From Abyssisolibacter fermentans (lineage in GTDB: Bacteria > Bacillota > Clostridia > Tissierellales > MCWD3), in contig NZ_LOHE01000068.1 in NCBI RefSeq assembly GCF_001559865.1, positions 62,001 through 126,000 on the forward strand: a DNA stretch of 64,000 bases, in the 5' to 3' direction. A program made the position numbers and the translations under genes. This document shows, piece after piece, positions 1 through 8,722 of this stretch (position 1 is its first letter; each line of letters opens with the position of its first letter). The notes beneath the pieces are model-generated. The model had not been told where the DNA came from, did not search any database, and worked only from the letters and a program-made list of their open reading frames with translations.

Positions 1-1
1 T

Positions 2-181
2 TATGCTGTACCACTAAAAATACATTTGGAAGATAAAATTATAGAAACAGGTTATGGTGTACAATGGAAAGGAAGAGAGCAAAATATTGATTTGTATATT
101 GAACTTGGTAAAAAAATAGGGTTTAAAGTTATTGAACAAAAACTAAATGAACAAACATATTATATAAAATTTAAAAAATAA
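2..181 (+). CDS. C-terminal end of an unidentified protein
   Basis: An open frame runs from the left edge to a TAA at 179-181 and gives the last 59 residues of a protein that starts outside the window. It ends EQKLNEQTYYIKFKK and is rich in Lys, Ile and Glu, with alternating strand-like hydrophobics. I do not recognise a family from this piece. A strong terminator follows directly, so it is the last gene of its transcript. The frame fits the AT-rich coding style of the window, but a short edge fragment is weak evidence. Confidence 0.5.
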   Translation, partial: YAVPLKIHLEDKIIETGYGVQWKGREQNIDLYIELGKKIGFKVIEQKLNEQTYYIKFKK

Positions 182-206
182 ATTGTGATTAATTCACAAT
201 TATATT

Positions 207-250
207 AAGATGGGTAACTCAAAATTTATTATGAGTTACCCATCTTTGCT
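207..250 (+). terminator. Rho-independent terminator
   Basis: A perfect 15-bp inverted repeat, AAGATGGGTAACTCA at 207-221 and TGAGTTACCCATCTT at 232-246, encloses a 10-nt loop. It lies 25 bp after the stop of the gene at the left edge. A smaller inverted repeat, ATTGTGA/TCACAAT, lies at 182-200. The T-run is short, so termination is inferred mainly from stem strength and position. Confidence 0.8.
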
Positions 251-695
251 TAATTAAGGTATTACAAAATTATAAACCAATTTTTCATGATTCTTTGTAC
301 TCTCAACAATTATTAAACCAATCTATGATATTTAATACTTATCTTGCCAAACATTCTATTGCTATTTATAAAATATGCTAACTAAGAATATATTGATAAA
401 ATTTACCTTTTGCATAATCAAATAATTTTATTATTATATATCTATTTATGATTTGCATGACAAATATATAAAGCAAAACTTTTAGAAATATAAAAAAACA
501 GTCATATTTATATCCCTTTTAATATATAACTTAATAAAGAATAGATTATTTTATTTTCTAAACAGTAAATAACACTTAATGAAATAAGAAATGCTTGATT
601 TTAGAACAAGCCTATAGTTAATTTTTACTGATGAAAGGGGGTATATATACTTTTTAATTATTTGTTATCGTTATTTTATAAAGAGGGGGAAGTAT
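251..695. other. Gene-free AT-rich spacer
   Basis: About 445 bp with no credible reading frame and no strong hairpin. It must hold the promoter of the ABC importer operon, but I cannot single out one -35/-10 pair. The last 30 bases carry the ribosome site GAGGGGGAAG for the gene at 696. Confidence 0.5.
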
Positions 696-1838
696 ATGTT
701 AAAACGACTGTTAGTTACTTTATTAGTATTTATAATGATTTTTAGTTTAGCTGCTTGTAATGGAAAAGAAGTTAGTAATGACAATGATGGTAAGTGGAAA
801 ATAGGTATTATGACTGGTACTGTTTCTCAAAATGAAGAGGAATATAGAGCTGCTCAAAGGGTTCAAGAAAAATATGGTAAGGATAGAGTGCTGTTACAAA
901 CATTTCCTGATCAGTTTATGAAAGAACAAGAGACTGTTATACAAAATGTTATGACTATGGCATCTGACCAAGATTTGAAGGTTATAATTATATGTCAGGC
1001 AATTCCGGGTACTTGCGCTGCAATTGATAAAGTAAAAGAAATTAGAGATGATATTTTATTTATTGTTGGTAGTGTAGCTGAGGATCCAAAAATGATATCT
1101 TCTAAGGCAGATGTAATATTCCAAATAGATGAGTTAGGAATGGGACCTGCTGTACCTAAACAAGCACAAAAAATGGGAGCAAAAGTTTTTGTACATTATT
1201 CATTCCCACGACACATGTCTTATGCACTATTATCTAAAAGAAGAGATATGTTTAGAGAAGAATGTGAAAAGTTAGGCATAAAATTTGTAGAAGCTACAGC
1301 TCCTGATCCAACTGGAGATGCAGGAATATCAGGTACACAGCAGTTTATATTAGAAGATGTTCCTAGAAAAGTTGCTAAATATGGTAAAGACACAAATTTC
1401 TTTTCTACAAATTGTGCTATGATGGAACCTCTTATCAGATCCGTTCTTAATGAAAAAGCTATATTTGCTCAACAATGCTGCCCATCCCCATATCATGGTT
1501 ATCCAGGTGCGTTGGGAATAGAAATACCAGAAGATAAAAAAGGCAGTGTTGATTATATAATTGATGAGATATCAAAGAAAGTTGAAAATGGTGGTAATAA
1601 AGGTAGAATGTCAACTTGGCCAGTACCTATGGCTATGATGTTTATTGAAGCAGGAGCAGAATATGCTGTTGATTATATCAAAGGAAATACAGATGGAAAA
1701 CTTGATATAGACAAAATAAAAGAACACTTTAAGGAATATGCAGATGCTGATATGCAAATAACACCATATCATGATGATGAGACTGGTAAAACTTACGAAA
1801 ATTACTTAATGATATTATCTGATTTTATAGATTTTTAG
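696..1838 (+). CDS. DUF3798-family substrate-binding lipoprotein
   Basis: A 380-residue exported lipoprotein: a basic, hydrophobic signal with a lipobox ending SLAAC (Cys about 21), then a mature domain starting WKIGIMTGT like periplasmic-binding folds. Blocks such as CQAIPGTCAA, NCAMMEP and the double-Cys AQQCCPSPYHGYPGALG match my memory of the DUF3798 family, whose ligand is unknown. An ATPase and two permeases of the sugar/nucleoside ABC class follow, so it is inferred to be the receptor of that importer. The ATG sits after GAGGGGGAAG. A small hairpin separates it from the ATPase gene, which could let the receptor be made in excess. Confidence 0.8.
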   Translation: MLKRLLVTLLVFIMIFSLAACNGKEVSNDNDGKWKIGIMTGTVSQNEEEYRAAQRVQEKYGKDRVLLQTFPDQFMKEQETVIQNVMTMASDQDLKVIIICQAIPGTCAAIDKVKEIRDDILFIVGSVAEDPKMISSKADVIFQIDELGMGPAVPKQAQKMGAKVFVHYSFPRHMSYALLSKRRDMFREECEKLGIKFVEATAPDPTGDAGISGTQQFILEDVPRKVAKYGKDTNFFSTNCAMMEPLIRSVLNEKAIFAQQCCPSPYHGYPGALGIEIPEDKKGSVDYIIDEISKKVENGGNKGRMSTWPVPMAMMFIEAGAEYAVDYIKGNTDGKLDIDKIKEHFKEYADADMQITPYHDDETGKTYENYLMILSDFIDF

Positions 1839-1847
1839 AGGTAAGTG

Positions 1848-1868
1848 AGGTTGCCTTTATGGCAGCCT
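1848..1868 (+). promoter_or_regulatory. Hairpin between receptor and ATPase genes
   Basis: AGGTTGCC at 1848-1855 pairs with GGCAGCCT at 1861-1868 around a 5-base loop (8 bp, one G-U), 9 bp after the lipoprotein stop. There is no T-run after it, so it looks like a processing or mRNA-stabilising hairpin of the kind that lets binding-protein genes outproduce their transporter genes. That role is inferred. Confidence 0.5.
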
Positions 1869-1923
1869 TACAATTATCATATACAAAAAATAATACCTTT
1901 TAATTTAGGGGGTGTAATTATAT

Positions 1924-3519
1924 TTGAGTGCTAAATATACATTGCAAATGAATGGGATTGTCAAAGAATACTTTGGTAATAGAGTTTTAAATGGAATAGA
2001 TTTGGCAGTGAAACCTGGTGAAATACATGGTCTTTTGGGAGAAAACGGTGCTGGTAAATCGACTCTGATGAACGTATTGTTTGGTATGCCAGTTATTCAT
2101 TCAACAGGGGGATTTAAAGGTGAAATCTTGATAAATGATGAAAAAACAGATATAAAATCACCAGATGAAGCTATGAAATTAGGAATAGGTATGGTACATC
2201 AAGAATTTATGTTAATACCAGGATTCAATATAACAGAGAATATTAAACTTAATAGAGAAATTACAAAAAAAAATATTATTAGCAAGTTTACTAGTAGGAA
2301 ATTAGACACTCTTGATATACACAGCATGAATAAGGATGCTAGAAAAGCTCTAGATACTTTAGGTTTAGGAATAGATGAGTGGGTTACAATAGCGGGACTT
2401 CCAGTAGGTTATATGCAATTTGTAGAGATAGCAAGGGAAATAGATAAAAAAAATATTAAGCTTTTGATATTTGATGAGCCAACAGCTGTTTTAACTGAAA
2501 GTGAAGCTAATAATTTGCTAAATTCAATGAAAAAGATTGCAGATACAGGTATAGCTATATTATTTATAACACATAGATTAGATGAAGTTATAAGAATAAC
2601 TGATAATATAACTGTATTAAGAGATGGTGAGTTGGTTAAAACTTTGGAAACTAAAAATACAAATATTAAAGAATTAGCACAGTTAATGGTTGGAAGAAAG
2701 ATTGAGGCATCTAAAAAAAATAAAAATAGAGTAATAGGTAATGAAATAACAATGTCATTAAAGAATTTTAAGGTCAAAATGCCTGGAGAAAAAGTAAAGG
2801 GTGTTGATATAGATATAAGAAAGGGCGAGATATTAGGAATAGGTGGATTAGCTGGACAAGGTAAAGTAGGTATAGCCAATGGTATTATGGGTTTATATGA
2901 ATCTGAAGGAGAAATATTATTTAGTGGAAAACATCTGAAACTTAATAATACCAAAGAGGTTCTTAAAAATTCCATAGCTTTTGTTTCAGAGGATAGAAGA
3001 GGTGTAGGATTACTTATGGATAATTCTATAGAAATGAATATTGCTATGACTGCTATTCAAATTAAAAATGATTTTATAAAAAAACTAGGGTTTATCACAC
3101 AAAAAAATACAGCAAAAATAAGAAGACATGCTTTAAAAATGATAAAGGATTTAGATATAAGATGTACAGGACCTAAGCAGATAGTTAGGAGACTTAGTGG
3201 AGGTAATCAACAAAAAATATGCTTAGCGAGAGCATTGACTTTAAAACCAAACATATTATTAGTATCAGAGCCAACTAGGGGAATAGATATAGGAGCAAAA
3301 AAATTAGTGCTTGATTTGTTAGTTAAACTAAATGAAGAATTAAAAATGACAATATTAATGACGTCTAGTGAATTAGCTGAGCTTAGAGCTATATGTGATA
3401 GAATTGCCATTATTTATGAGGGTAAGGTAGAAGGGATATTAAAACCTAGTGATTCTGACGAAGATTTTGGTTTAATGATGGCTGGAGAATATAACAAGAT
3501 ACATAGGAGGGAGGCTTAA
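1924..3519 (+). CDS. ABC importer ATPase with two nucleotide-binding domains
   Basis: A 531-residue tandem ATPase of the RbsA/NupO type that powers uptake of a sugar, nucleoside or similar solute. The first domain has Walker A GENGAGKST at about 39-47 and Walker B LLIFDEP near 180, but its signature (LPVGYMQF) is degenerate. The second has a degenerate Walker A (GGLAGQGKVG) and a canonical signature LSGGNQQ near 424. This complementary asymmetry is usual for the family. Translation starts at TTG 1924 behind GGGGGTG. It abuts the first permease gene directly (stop at 3519, ATG at 3520). Confidence 0.9.
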   Translation: MSAKYTLQMNGIVKEYFGNRVLNGIDLAVKPGEIHGLLGENGAGKSTLMNVLFGMPVIHSTGGFKGEILINDEKTDIKSPDEAMKLGIGMVHQEFMLIPGFNITENIKLNREITKKNIISKFTSRKLDTLDIHSMNKDARKALDTLGLGIDEWVTIAGLPVGYMQFVEIAREIDKKNIKLLIFDEPTAVLTESEANNLLNSMKKIADTGIAILFITHRLDEVIRITDNITVLRDGELVKTLETKNTNIKELAQLMVGRKIEASKKNKNRVIGNEITMSLKNFKVKMPGEKVKGVDIDIRKGEILGIGGLAGQGKVGIANGIMGLYESEGEILFSGKHLKLNNTKEVLKNSIAFVSEDRRGVGLLMDNSIEMNIAMTAIQIKNDFIKKLGFITQKNTAKIRRHALKMIKDLDIRCTGPKQIVRRLSGGNQQKICLARALTLKPNILLVSEPTRGIDIGAKKLVLDLLVKLNEELKMTILMTSSELAELRAICDRIAIIYEGKVEGILKPSDSDEDFGLMMAGEYNKIHRREA

Positions 3520-4557
3520 ATGATGAAAGTAAAAAAATTATCTAGAAACATAGGTCTACCGAGGATTATTATAACGTTGTTTTTTTTAATGTTATGTATT
3601 TTGTCTATTATTATGGAGCTTCCAGCTGACAGATTATTTACTGATGTGTTAGTTAGAGTGGGTATGAATGGAATTATGGTATTAGCTATGGTGCCAGCAA
3701 TTTTATGTGGAACGGGTCCTAATTTTGGACTTCCATTAGGAATCGTATGCGGTTTACTTGGGGCTGTTTTGAGTATCGAACTTGATTTAACAGGGTTTAG
3801 CGGTTTCTTTGGAGCTATAATAATAGCTATTCCTATAGCGATTATTGTTGGTTGGATGTATGGGCGTCTTCAAAATGCTGTTAAAGGTTCAGAGATGATG
3901 GTGGCTACTTACACAGGTTTTTCAATAGTATCATTGATGTGTATAGTTTGGCTTATTATACCATTAAACAGTGACGAGATGGTTTGGCCGATAGGTAAAG
4001 GATTGAGAGTTACAATTTCATTAAAAGACAGGTTTGCAAAGATACTAAATGATTTGTGGGATTTTCCATTATTTGGACTTAAAATTCCAACAGGGTTAAT
4101 TTTGTTCTTTTTAATAATGTGTTTTGTAGTATGGCTGTTCTTTAGAAGTAAGCTTGGTATAGCTATTAAAGCTTCAGGCGATAATCCAAAGTTTGCTAGA
4201 GCTTCAGGTATAAACATTGATAAAAATAGAATAATAGGTACAATTTTATCAACAGTTTTAGGCGCTATAGGGATTATAGTTTATGCTCAAAGCTATGGTT
4301 TTATTCAATTATATCAAGCTCCACTTATGATGGCGTTTCCAGCGGTAGCTGCTGTATTAATTGGAGGTGCATCAGCAAGCAAAGCTAAGGTTTCTCATGT
4401 ATTAGTTGGTACATTTCTATTTCAAGGTTTATTGACAATAGCGTTGCCTGTTGCAAACTCAATTGTTAAACAAGGACAATTATCAGAAATAGCAAGGATG
4501 ATAGTTCAAAATGGCATCATATTATATGCGTTAACTAAGGTTGACGGGGGGGAATAA
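3520..4557 (+). CDS. ABC importer permease 1 (BPD_transp_2 family)
   Basis: A 345-residue integral membrane protein with about eight hydrophobic segments. The region GIAIKASGDNPKFARASGINIDKNR followed by LGAIGIIVYAQ, which I cite as separate short blocks (ASGDNPKFARASGI; TILSTVLGAIGII), is the cytoplasmic coupling stretch of RbsC/BmpC/YufP-like permeases. It starts where the ATPase gene ends, using AGGAGGGAGG just upstream. It probably pairs with the next permease as a heterodimer for the DUF3798 receptor. Confidence 0.88.
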   Translation: MMKVKKLSRNIGLPRIIITLFFLMLCILSIIMELPADRLFTDVLVRVGMNGIMVLAMVPAILCGTGPNFGLPLGIVCGLLGAVLSIELDLTGFSGFFGAIIIAIPIAIIVGWMYGRLQNAVKGSEMMVATYTGFSIVSLMCIVWLIIPLNSDEMVWPIGKGLRVTISLKDRFAKILNDLWDFPLFGLKIPTGLILFFLIMCFVVWLFFRSKLGIAIKASGDNPKFARASGINIDKNRIIGTILSTVLGAIGIIVYAQSYGFIQLYQAPLMMAFPAVAAVLIGGASASKAKVSHVLVGTFLFQGLLTIALPVANSIVKQGQLSEIARMIVQNGIILYALTKVDGGE

Positions 4558-4558
4558 T

Positions 4559-6121
4559 ATGGCTAAAAAGAATAAAGAATTTGGGAAAAAAGTAAAAAAA
4601 ATATTGACTGATAATATGGTTACAATTATATTTATTATAATTGGCTATATAGGTATAAAGCTTTCTAAATTACCGAGTGCATTTATATTGAATGAATTAA
4701 TTGTTAGAATTGGAAGAAATGCATTTTTAGTATTAGCTTTGATAATTCCTGTATTGGCTGGCATGGGGTTAAATTTTAGTATTGTTGTAGGGGCTATGGC
4801 AGGACAAATGGCAATAATAGCTGTTACTCACTGGGGAGTAACGGGTATTCAAGGATTAATGTTATGCGTTGTTATTGCAACACCTATAGCTTTAATAGCA
4901 GGAAATCTTACAGGTAGACTATTAAATAAGACTAGAGGACAAGAAATGATAGCTAGTATGATTGTTGGATTTTTTGCTAATGGTATATATCAGTTAATAT
5001 TTTTATATATGATAGGAACAGTAATACCTATGAAGAATCCTATGATGGTGTTAGATGGAGGTATAGGAATAAGAAATTCAGTAGACTTATCAGGTGGAGT
5101 TAAGCCTACGGGTATAAAATATGCCTTAGATGGGATATTGAAATATCCTTTATTTAACGCATTGATAATATTAGCATTTATTGGGATATTATATAGTGTT
5201 AAAAAATATTACTCAAAAGATAAAAAAAGTATGCTGAAGATGTCATTGATAAGCCTTATAATTCCTATTGTAATGTTGATACTTTTCATAACAAAGGGAA
5301 TATTAATAGTAGAGTTAGTAATTGTACTTTGGATATATGCTATTTACCTAATATATATTTTATTTGAAAGCAAAGTATTTACGATTAGTAGCATTATAAT
5401 ACCTATATTGATAGGTGTTTTTGCAAATGGCAGTATAATAAATTATGTTATTGTAGCTATAGTTGGAGCCACGTTTGCACTCTTTGTATTCATAAGGAAA
5501 GATAATTATGATAAAAGAATTAGGTTAAATAAATTAATAATATCCATGATATTATGTTTTAGTATTAGCTCTGTTAGTATATACAGCATTATACAAGGCA
5601 GTGCACTTAGTAAGGTGAAAATGCCAGTATTTACATTTATAATAATTATATGCTTATGTATTTTTAATTTACTAATAGTAAAAACAAAGATTGGTCAGGA
5701 TTTTAGAACTGTTGGGCAAGACATGCATATTGCTAAGGTTTCAGGTATTAATGTAAATAAGACAAGGATATTAGCAATAACTATTTCAACGTTATTAGCT
5801 GCTTTTGGTCAGATAATTTTCTTGCAAAATATTGGGACGCTAAATACTTATGGCAGCCACGAACAGATAGGAATGTTTTCAATAGCAGCTTTGTTAATAG
5901 GTGGTGCATCGGTATCAAAAGCTACTATAGGGCAAGCATTACTTGGAACTGCTTTATTCCATATTTTATTTATAGTGTCTCCACAAGCGGGTAAAAATGT
6001 TTTTGGAGATGCACAGATAGGGGAATATTTTAGAGTATTTGTTGTATATGGAGTAATAGGTATATCATTAGGGTTACACGCTTGGAGAAGAAGAATATTA
6101 GCTAAAAACAAACAAATTTAA
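4559..6121 (+). CDS. ABC importer permease 2, enlarged
   Basis: A 520-residue permease of the same family. The ATG at 4559 (MAKKNKEF) follows GGGGGGAA at the ideal distance; the frame could be extended to 4541, which would overlap the previous gene. The conserved coupling segment GQDMHIAKVSGINVNKTR lies near residue 390. Compared with permease 1 it carries an extra block of about 170 hydrophobic residues in the middle (around 205-375), so it has more membrane segments than usual. It ends the operon before a clear terminator. Confidence 0.85.
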   Translation: MAKKNKEFGKKVKKILTDNMVTIIFIIIGYIGIKLSKLPSAFILNELIVRIGRNAFLVLALIIPVLAGMGLNFSIVVGAMAGQMAIIAVTHWGVTGIQGLMLCVVIATPIALIAGNLTGRLLNKTRGQEMIASMIVGFFANGIYQLIFLYMIGTVIPMKNPMMVLDGGIGIRNSVDLSGGVKPTGIKYALDGILKYPLFNALIILAFIGILYSVKKYYSKDKKSMLKMSLISLIIPIVMLILFITKGILIVELVIVLWIYAIYLIYILFESKVFTISSIIIPILIGVFANGSIINYVIVAIVGATFALFVFIRKDNYDKRIRLNKLIISMILCFSISSVSIYSIIQGSALSKVKMPVFTFIIIICLCIFNLLIVKTKIGQDFRTVGQDMHIAKVSGINVNKTRILAITISTLLAAFGQIIFLQNIGTLNTYGSHEQIGMFSIAALLIGGASVSKATIGQALLGTALFHILFIVSPQAGKNVFGDAQIGEYFRVFVVYGVIGISLGLHAWRRRILAKNKQI

Positions 6122-6126
6122 TTATT

Positions 6127-6160
6127 AAGGCGAATGATAAATAATTCATTCGCCTTTAAG
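6127..6160 (+). terminator. Terminator of the ABC importer operon
   Basis: AAGGCGAATGA at 6127-6137 pairs perfectly with TCATTCGCCTT at 6146-6156, with an 8-nt loop, 5 bp after the permease stop. The first copy of the 222-bp repeat begins at its foot. Confidence 0.85.
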
Positions 6161-6826
6161 CAGAGAACCCAAATCTATGATTTTGAGCAGGGAACTAAAA
6201 TCTACGATTTTATGTGAGTCGCTTACTCCTATGAATTATATTGAATAGGAGGTACAACTCCGCTTACTCCTAGGAACGAGGTGAGTAGGAGTTACAGATT
6301 GAAGATTAACATAAGACAAATAAAAATACTAGATATTTAAAATAGAATATATAAAAATTATGTAAGACAAAGATTAAGAAAGCAGAGAACCCAAATCTAT
6401 GATTTTGAGCAGGGAACTAAAATCTACGATTTTATGTGAGTCGCTTACTCCTATGAATTATAATGAATAGGAGGTACAACTCCGCTTACTCCTAGGAACG
6501 AAGTGAGTAGGAGTTACAGATTGAAGATTAACATAAGACAAATAAAAATACTAGATATTTAAAATAGAATATATAAAAATTATGTAAGACAAAGATTAAG
6601 AAAGCAGAGAACCCAAATCTATGATTTTGAGCAGGGAACTAAAATCTACGATTTTATGTGAGTCGCTTACTCCTATGAATTATAAGGAATAGGAGGTACA
6701 ACTCCGCTTACTCCTAGGAACGAAGTGAGTAGGAGTTACAGATTGAAAGATTAAAATAAGACAAATAAAAATAATAGATATTTAAAACAGAATATAGTAA
6801 AATTATGTAAGGTAAAGATTAAGAAA
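6160..6826. repeat. Three tandem copies of a 222-bp structured repeat
   Basis: Copies begin with GCAGAGAACCCAAATC at 6160, 6382 and 6604, a period of exactly 222 bp, and differ at only a few positions (for example TTATATTGAA, TTATAATGAA and TTATAAGGAA in one loop). Each holds the related sub-blocks GAACCCAAATCTATGATTTT and GAACTAAAATCTACGATTTT, a 7-bp hairpin CTCCTAT/ATAGGAG, and a longer hairpin AACTCC-G-CTTACT / AGTGAG-TA-GGAGTT. The rest is AT-rich filler. No open frame spans it. Not a CRISPR: the units touch each other and have no unique spacers. Confidence 0.92.
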
Positions 6827-7055
6827 GCAGGAACTAAAATCTATGATTTACTCATGAGTAGAGAACCCAAATCTATGATTTGGAGTGAATCACTTACTCC
6901 TAGGAACGAAGTGAGTAGGAGTTACATTTAAATACAGAACCAAAATCTACGATTTCTTGTGGAATGAAAATGAGTAGAAATTTCATATTATAGCAATAAA
7001 ATAAGGCACAACTCCGCTTACTCCTAGGAATAATTATATGAGTAGGAGTTTCAAT
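6827..7055. repeat. Degenerate fourth copy of the 222-bp repeat
   Basis: The pattern continues with GCAGGAACTAAAATCTATGA at 6827 but is rearranged. It contains two partial CTTACTCCTAGGAACGAAG blocks (near 6892 and 7017), a shortened GAACCCAAATC block near 6866, and a divergent AT-rich stretch. It ends about 110 bp before yebC, so the array fills the gap between the importer operon and yebC. Confidence 0.8.
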
Positions 7056-7167
7056 TTATCTATTATTATGGTAAAATATATTACATCAATCATCTTATAT
7101 GATAAGAAGTAGTATTTTAAATATTTTGATAATTAATGTTTACAAGTAATTTAGGAGGAGATAATTT

Positions 7168-7896
7168 ATGTCAGGACATTCAAAGTGGGCAAATATAAAG
7201 CATAGAAAAGGTAGACAAGATGCAATGAAAGGTAAAATATTCACAAAGCTTGGACGTATGATTTCTGTTGCTGTTAGAGAGGGTGGAGCTGACCCTGAAT
7301 ATAATTTTAGTTTAAAAAGTGCTATAGAAAAAGCAAAAGCTGATAATATGCCTAATGACAATATAGAAAGAGCGATAAAAAAAGGTTTGGGAGATACAGA
7401 TGGTCAAAACTACGAAGAAATTGTATATGAAGGATATGGACCAGCAGGTATTGCTGTTCTGGTAAAATGTTTAACTGACAATAAAAATAGAACAGCATCA
7501 GATGTAAGACATTCTTTCAGCAAAAACAGTGGAAACTTAGGAGCAACAGGCTGCGTTTCTTTTATGTTTGACAGAAAAGGACTTCTGATAATTGACAAAG
7601 AAGAAGGGTTAGACGAAGAAACAGTAATGATGAGTGCATTAGAAGCAGGTGCAGAAGATTTTGAAGCAGATGAAAATTGTTTTGAAATTACATGCATGCC
7701 AGAAGATTTTAAAACAGTTAAAGAAGCTTTAGAAAAAGAAGGGTACACATTCTCAACAGCAGAGTTAGCAATGTTACCACAAAATACAAGTACATTAGAT
7801 TCAGAATCAGATATAAAAGCAATGAATAAGCTTATTGATATGCTAGAGGATAATGATGATGTACAAGAGGTTTATCATAACTGGGATATGGAATAG
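7168..7896 (+). CDS. yebC: YebC/PmpR (TACO1) family protein
   Basis: A 242-residue cytosolic protein of normal family length. It opens [18 protein letters not shown], the hallmark N-terminus, followed by [16 protein letters not shown] and the central [19 protein letters not shown]. Family members have been described as transcriptional regulators and, more recently, as ribosome-associated factors easing translation of proline stretches. The ATG follows AGGAGGAG at 7152-7159. It stands alone between the repeat array and a phage remnant. Confidence 0.95.
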   Translation: MSGHSKWANIKHRKGRQDAMKGKIFTKLGRMISVAVREGGADPEYNFSLKSAIEKAKADNMPNDNIERAIKKGLGDTDGQNYEEIVYEGYGPAGIAVLVKCLTDNKNRTASDVRHSFSKNSGNLGATGCVSFMFDRKGLLIIDKEEGLDEETVMMSALEAGAEDFEADENCFEITCMPEDFKTVKEALEKEGYTFSTAELAMLPQNTSTLDSESDIKAMNKLIDMLEDNDDVQEVYHNWDME

Positions 7897-8128
7897 ACGT
7901 TGAAATTTCAACATTTATAGCAATGGTAGCGGACAAACTTAGAATAGAGGATTTATGTTCGTAAAATTGAGTTTGAAGGTTATTGTAAAAAACTAAAATT
8001 GTTATAAGTTTAAACACTAATAGATTTTCTTTATTTATTGAATAATAAGGGAGGTCTATTTTTTATGCAAAATAATAAAGTTCTATTTTTAAAATAAGAG
8101 TTTAAACATTTTTTAGTAGTTAGGGTAA

Positions 8129-8205
8129 GCCTTCGAGGGAAATATGGCTCAAGGTTTTTTGTGTTGAAGTTATACAAGACATTTATGTAATTTCATTAAT
8201 TTTAG
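8129..8205 (+). ncRNA. Hairpin plus possible decayed copy of the 41.5-kb RNA element
   Basis: CCTT-C-GAG at 8130-8137 faces CTC-AAGG at 8148-8154, followed by TTTTTT, a terminator-like hairpin. Just after it comes TTGAAGTTATACAAGACATTT (given here as TTGAAG, ATACAAGACATTT), which matches the start of the main stem of the element at 41639-41662 (TTGAAG, then ATACAAGACATTT), and then ATGTAATTTC, which could be the collapsed 3' arm. The match is short, so a truncated relic is only a suggestion. The rest of 7897-8239 shows nothing else. Confidence 0.35.
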
Positions 8206-8239
8206 ACCATCTAAAAAAATAAAGAAAGGTGGGAGAATA

Positions 8240-8722
8240 ATGGAATACAATAGCAAAACAAACTGGCAGAGAGATGATATTGTCACAGAGAAGGATTTAA
8301 ATAGGATAGAGCAGGGAATTGAAGATGCATGTGGTAAACTTAGCGGTATACAAGAAGGTGCTGAAGTCAATAGACCTATATCTGATGCTGTAGATTTAAA
8401 TGATTCTAATACATCTGCTAGTTCAATGGCAGTAAAAACCAATGCAGATAAAATAGGCAATTTAGAAACAAAAGTTGCTGATTTAGAAAACAGTAAAGGG
8501 ATAGAGAATGAAGGATTTAATATTCAAAAGAATCATAGATATGAAATAACCCATGCAAATAGCTTGAATTATAATGCGATGAAAAATCACTACTTGTTAA
8601 TTCAAATAGCAGATATTATATTACAACTGTATACGGTAGGATGTAAAATATTGAAAATATTAAAAAGGACATTAAAAAATATATCTTCTGATTTGTTAGA
8701 CTGCTTAGAGGCATTCTCTTAA
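8240..8722 (+). pseudogene. Orphan phage tail-fibre-like remnant
   Basis: The 160-residue frame opens MEYNSKTNWQRDDIVTEKDLNRIEQGIED (seen as the blocks NWQRDDIVTEKDLNRIEQGI), typical of tail-tip or fibre proteins in Firmicute prophages. A fibre-repeat-like PISDAVDLNDSNTSASSMAV follows at about 47-66. After about residue 115 the frame stops looking like a fibre. A neighbouring frame near 8600-8645 reads VNSNSRYYITTVYGRM and then a stop, which suggests a frameshift. The ribosome site is AAAGGTGGGAG. No other phage gene is nearby, so this is probably a relic. Confidence 0.6.

Noticed and set aside
2409-2975. 188-codon minus-strand frame inside the ABC ATPase gene
   Set aside because: It is the antisense shadow of a gene with intact Walker and signature motifs. 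Other long antisense frames (for example 49175-49708) were dropped for the same reason.
6160-7055. CRISPR array
   Set aside because: Repeats are 222 bp, directly adjacent and without unique spacers, and no cas gene is present.
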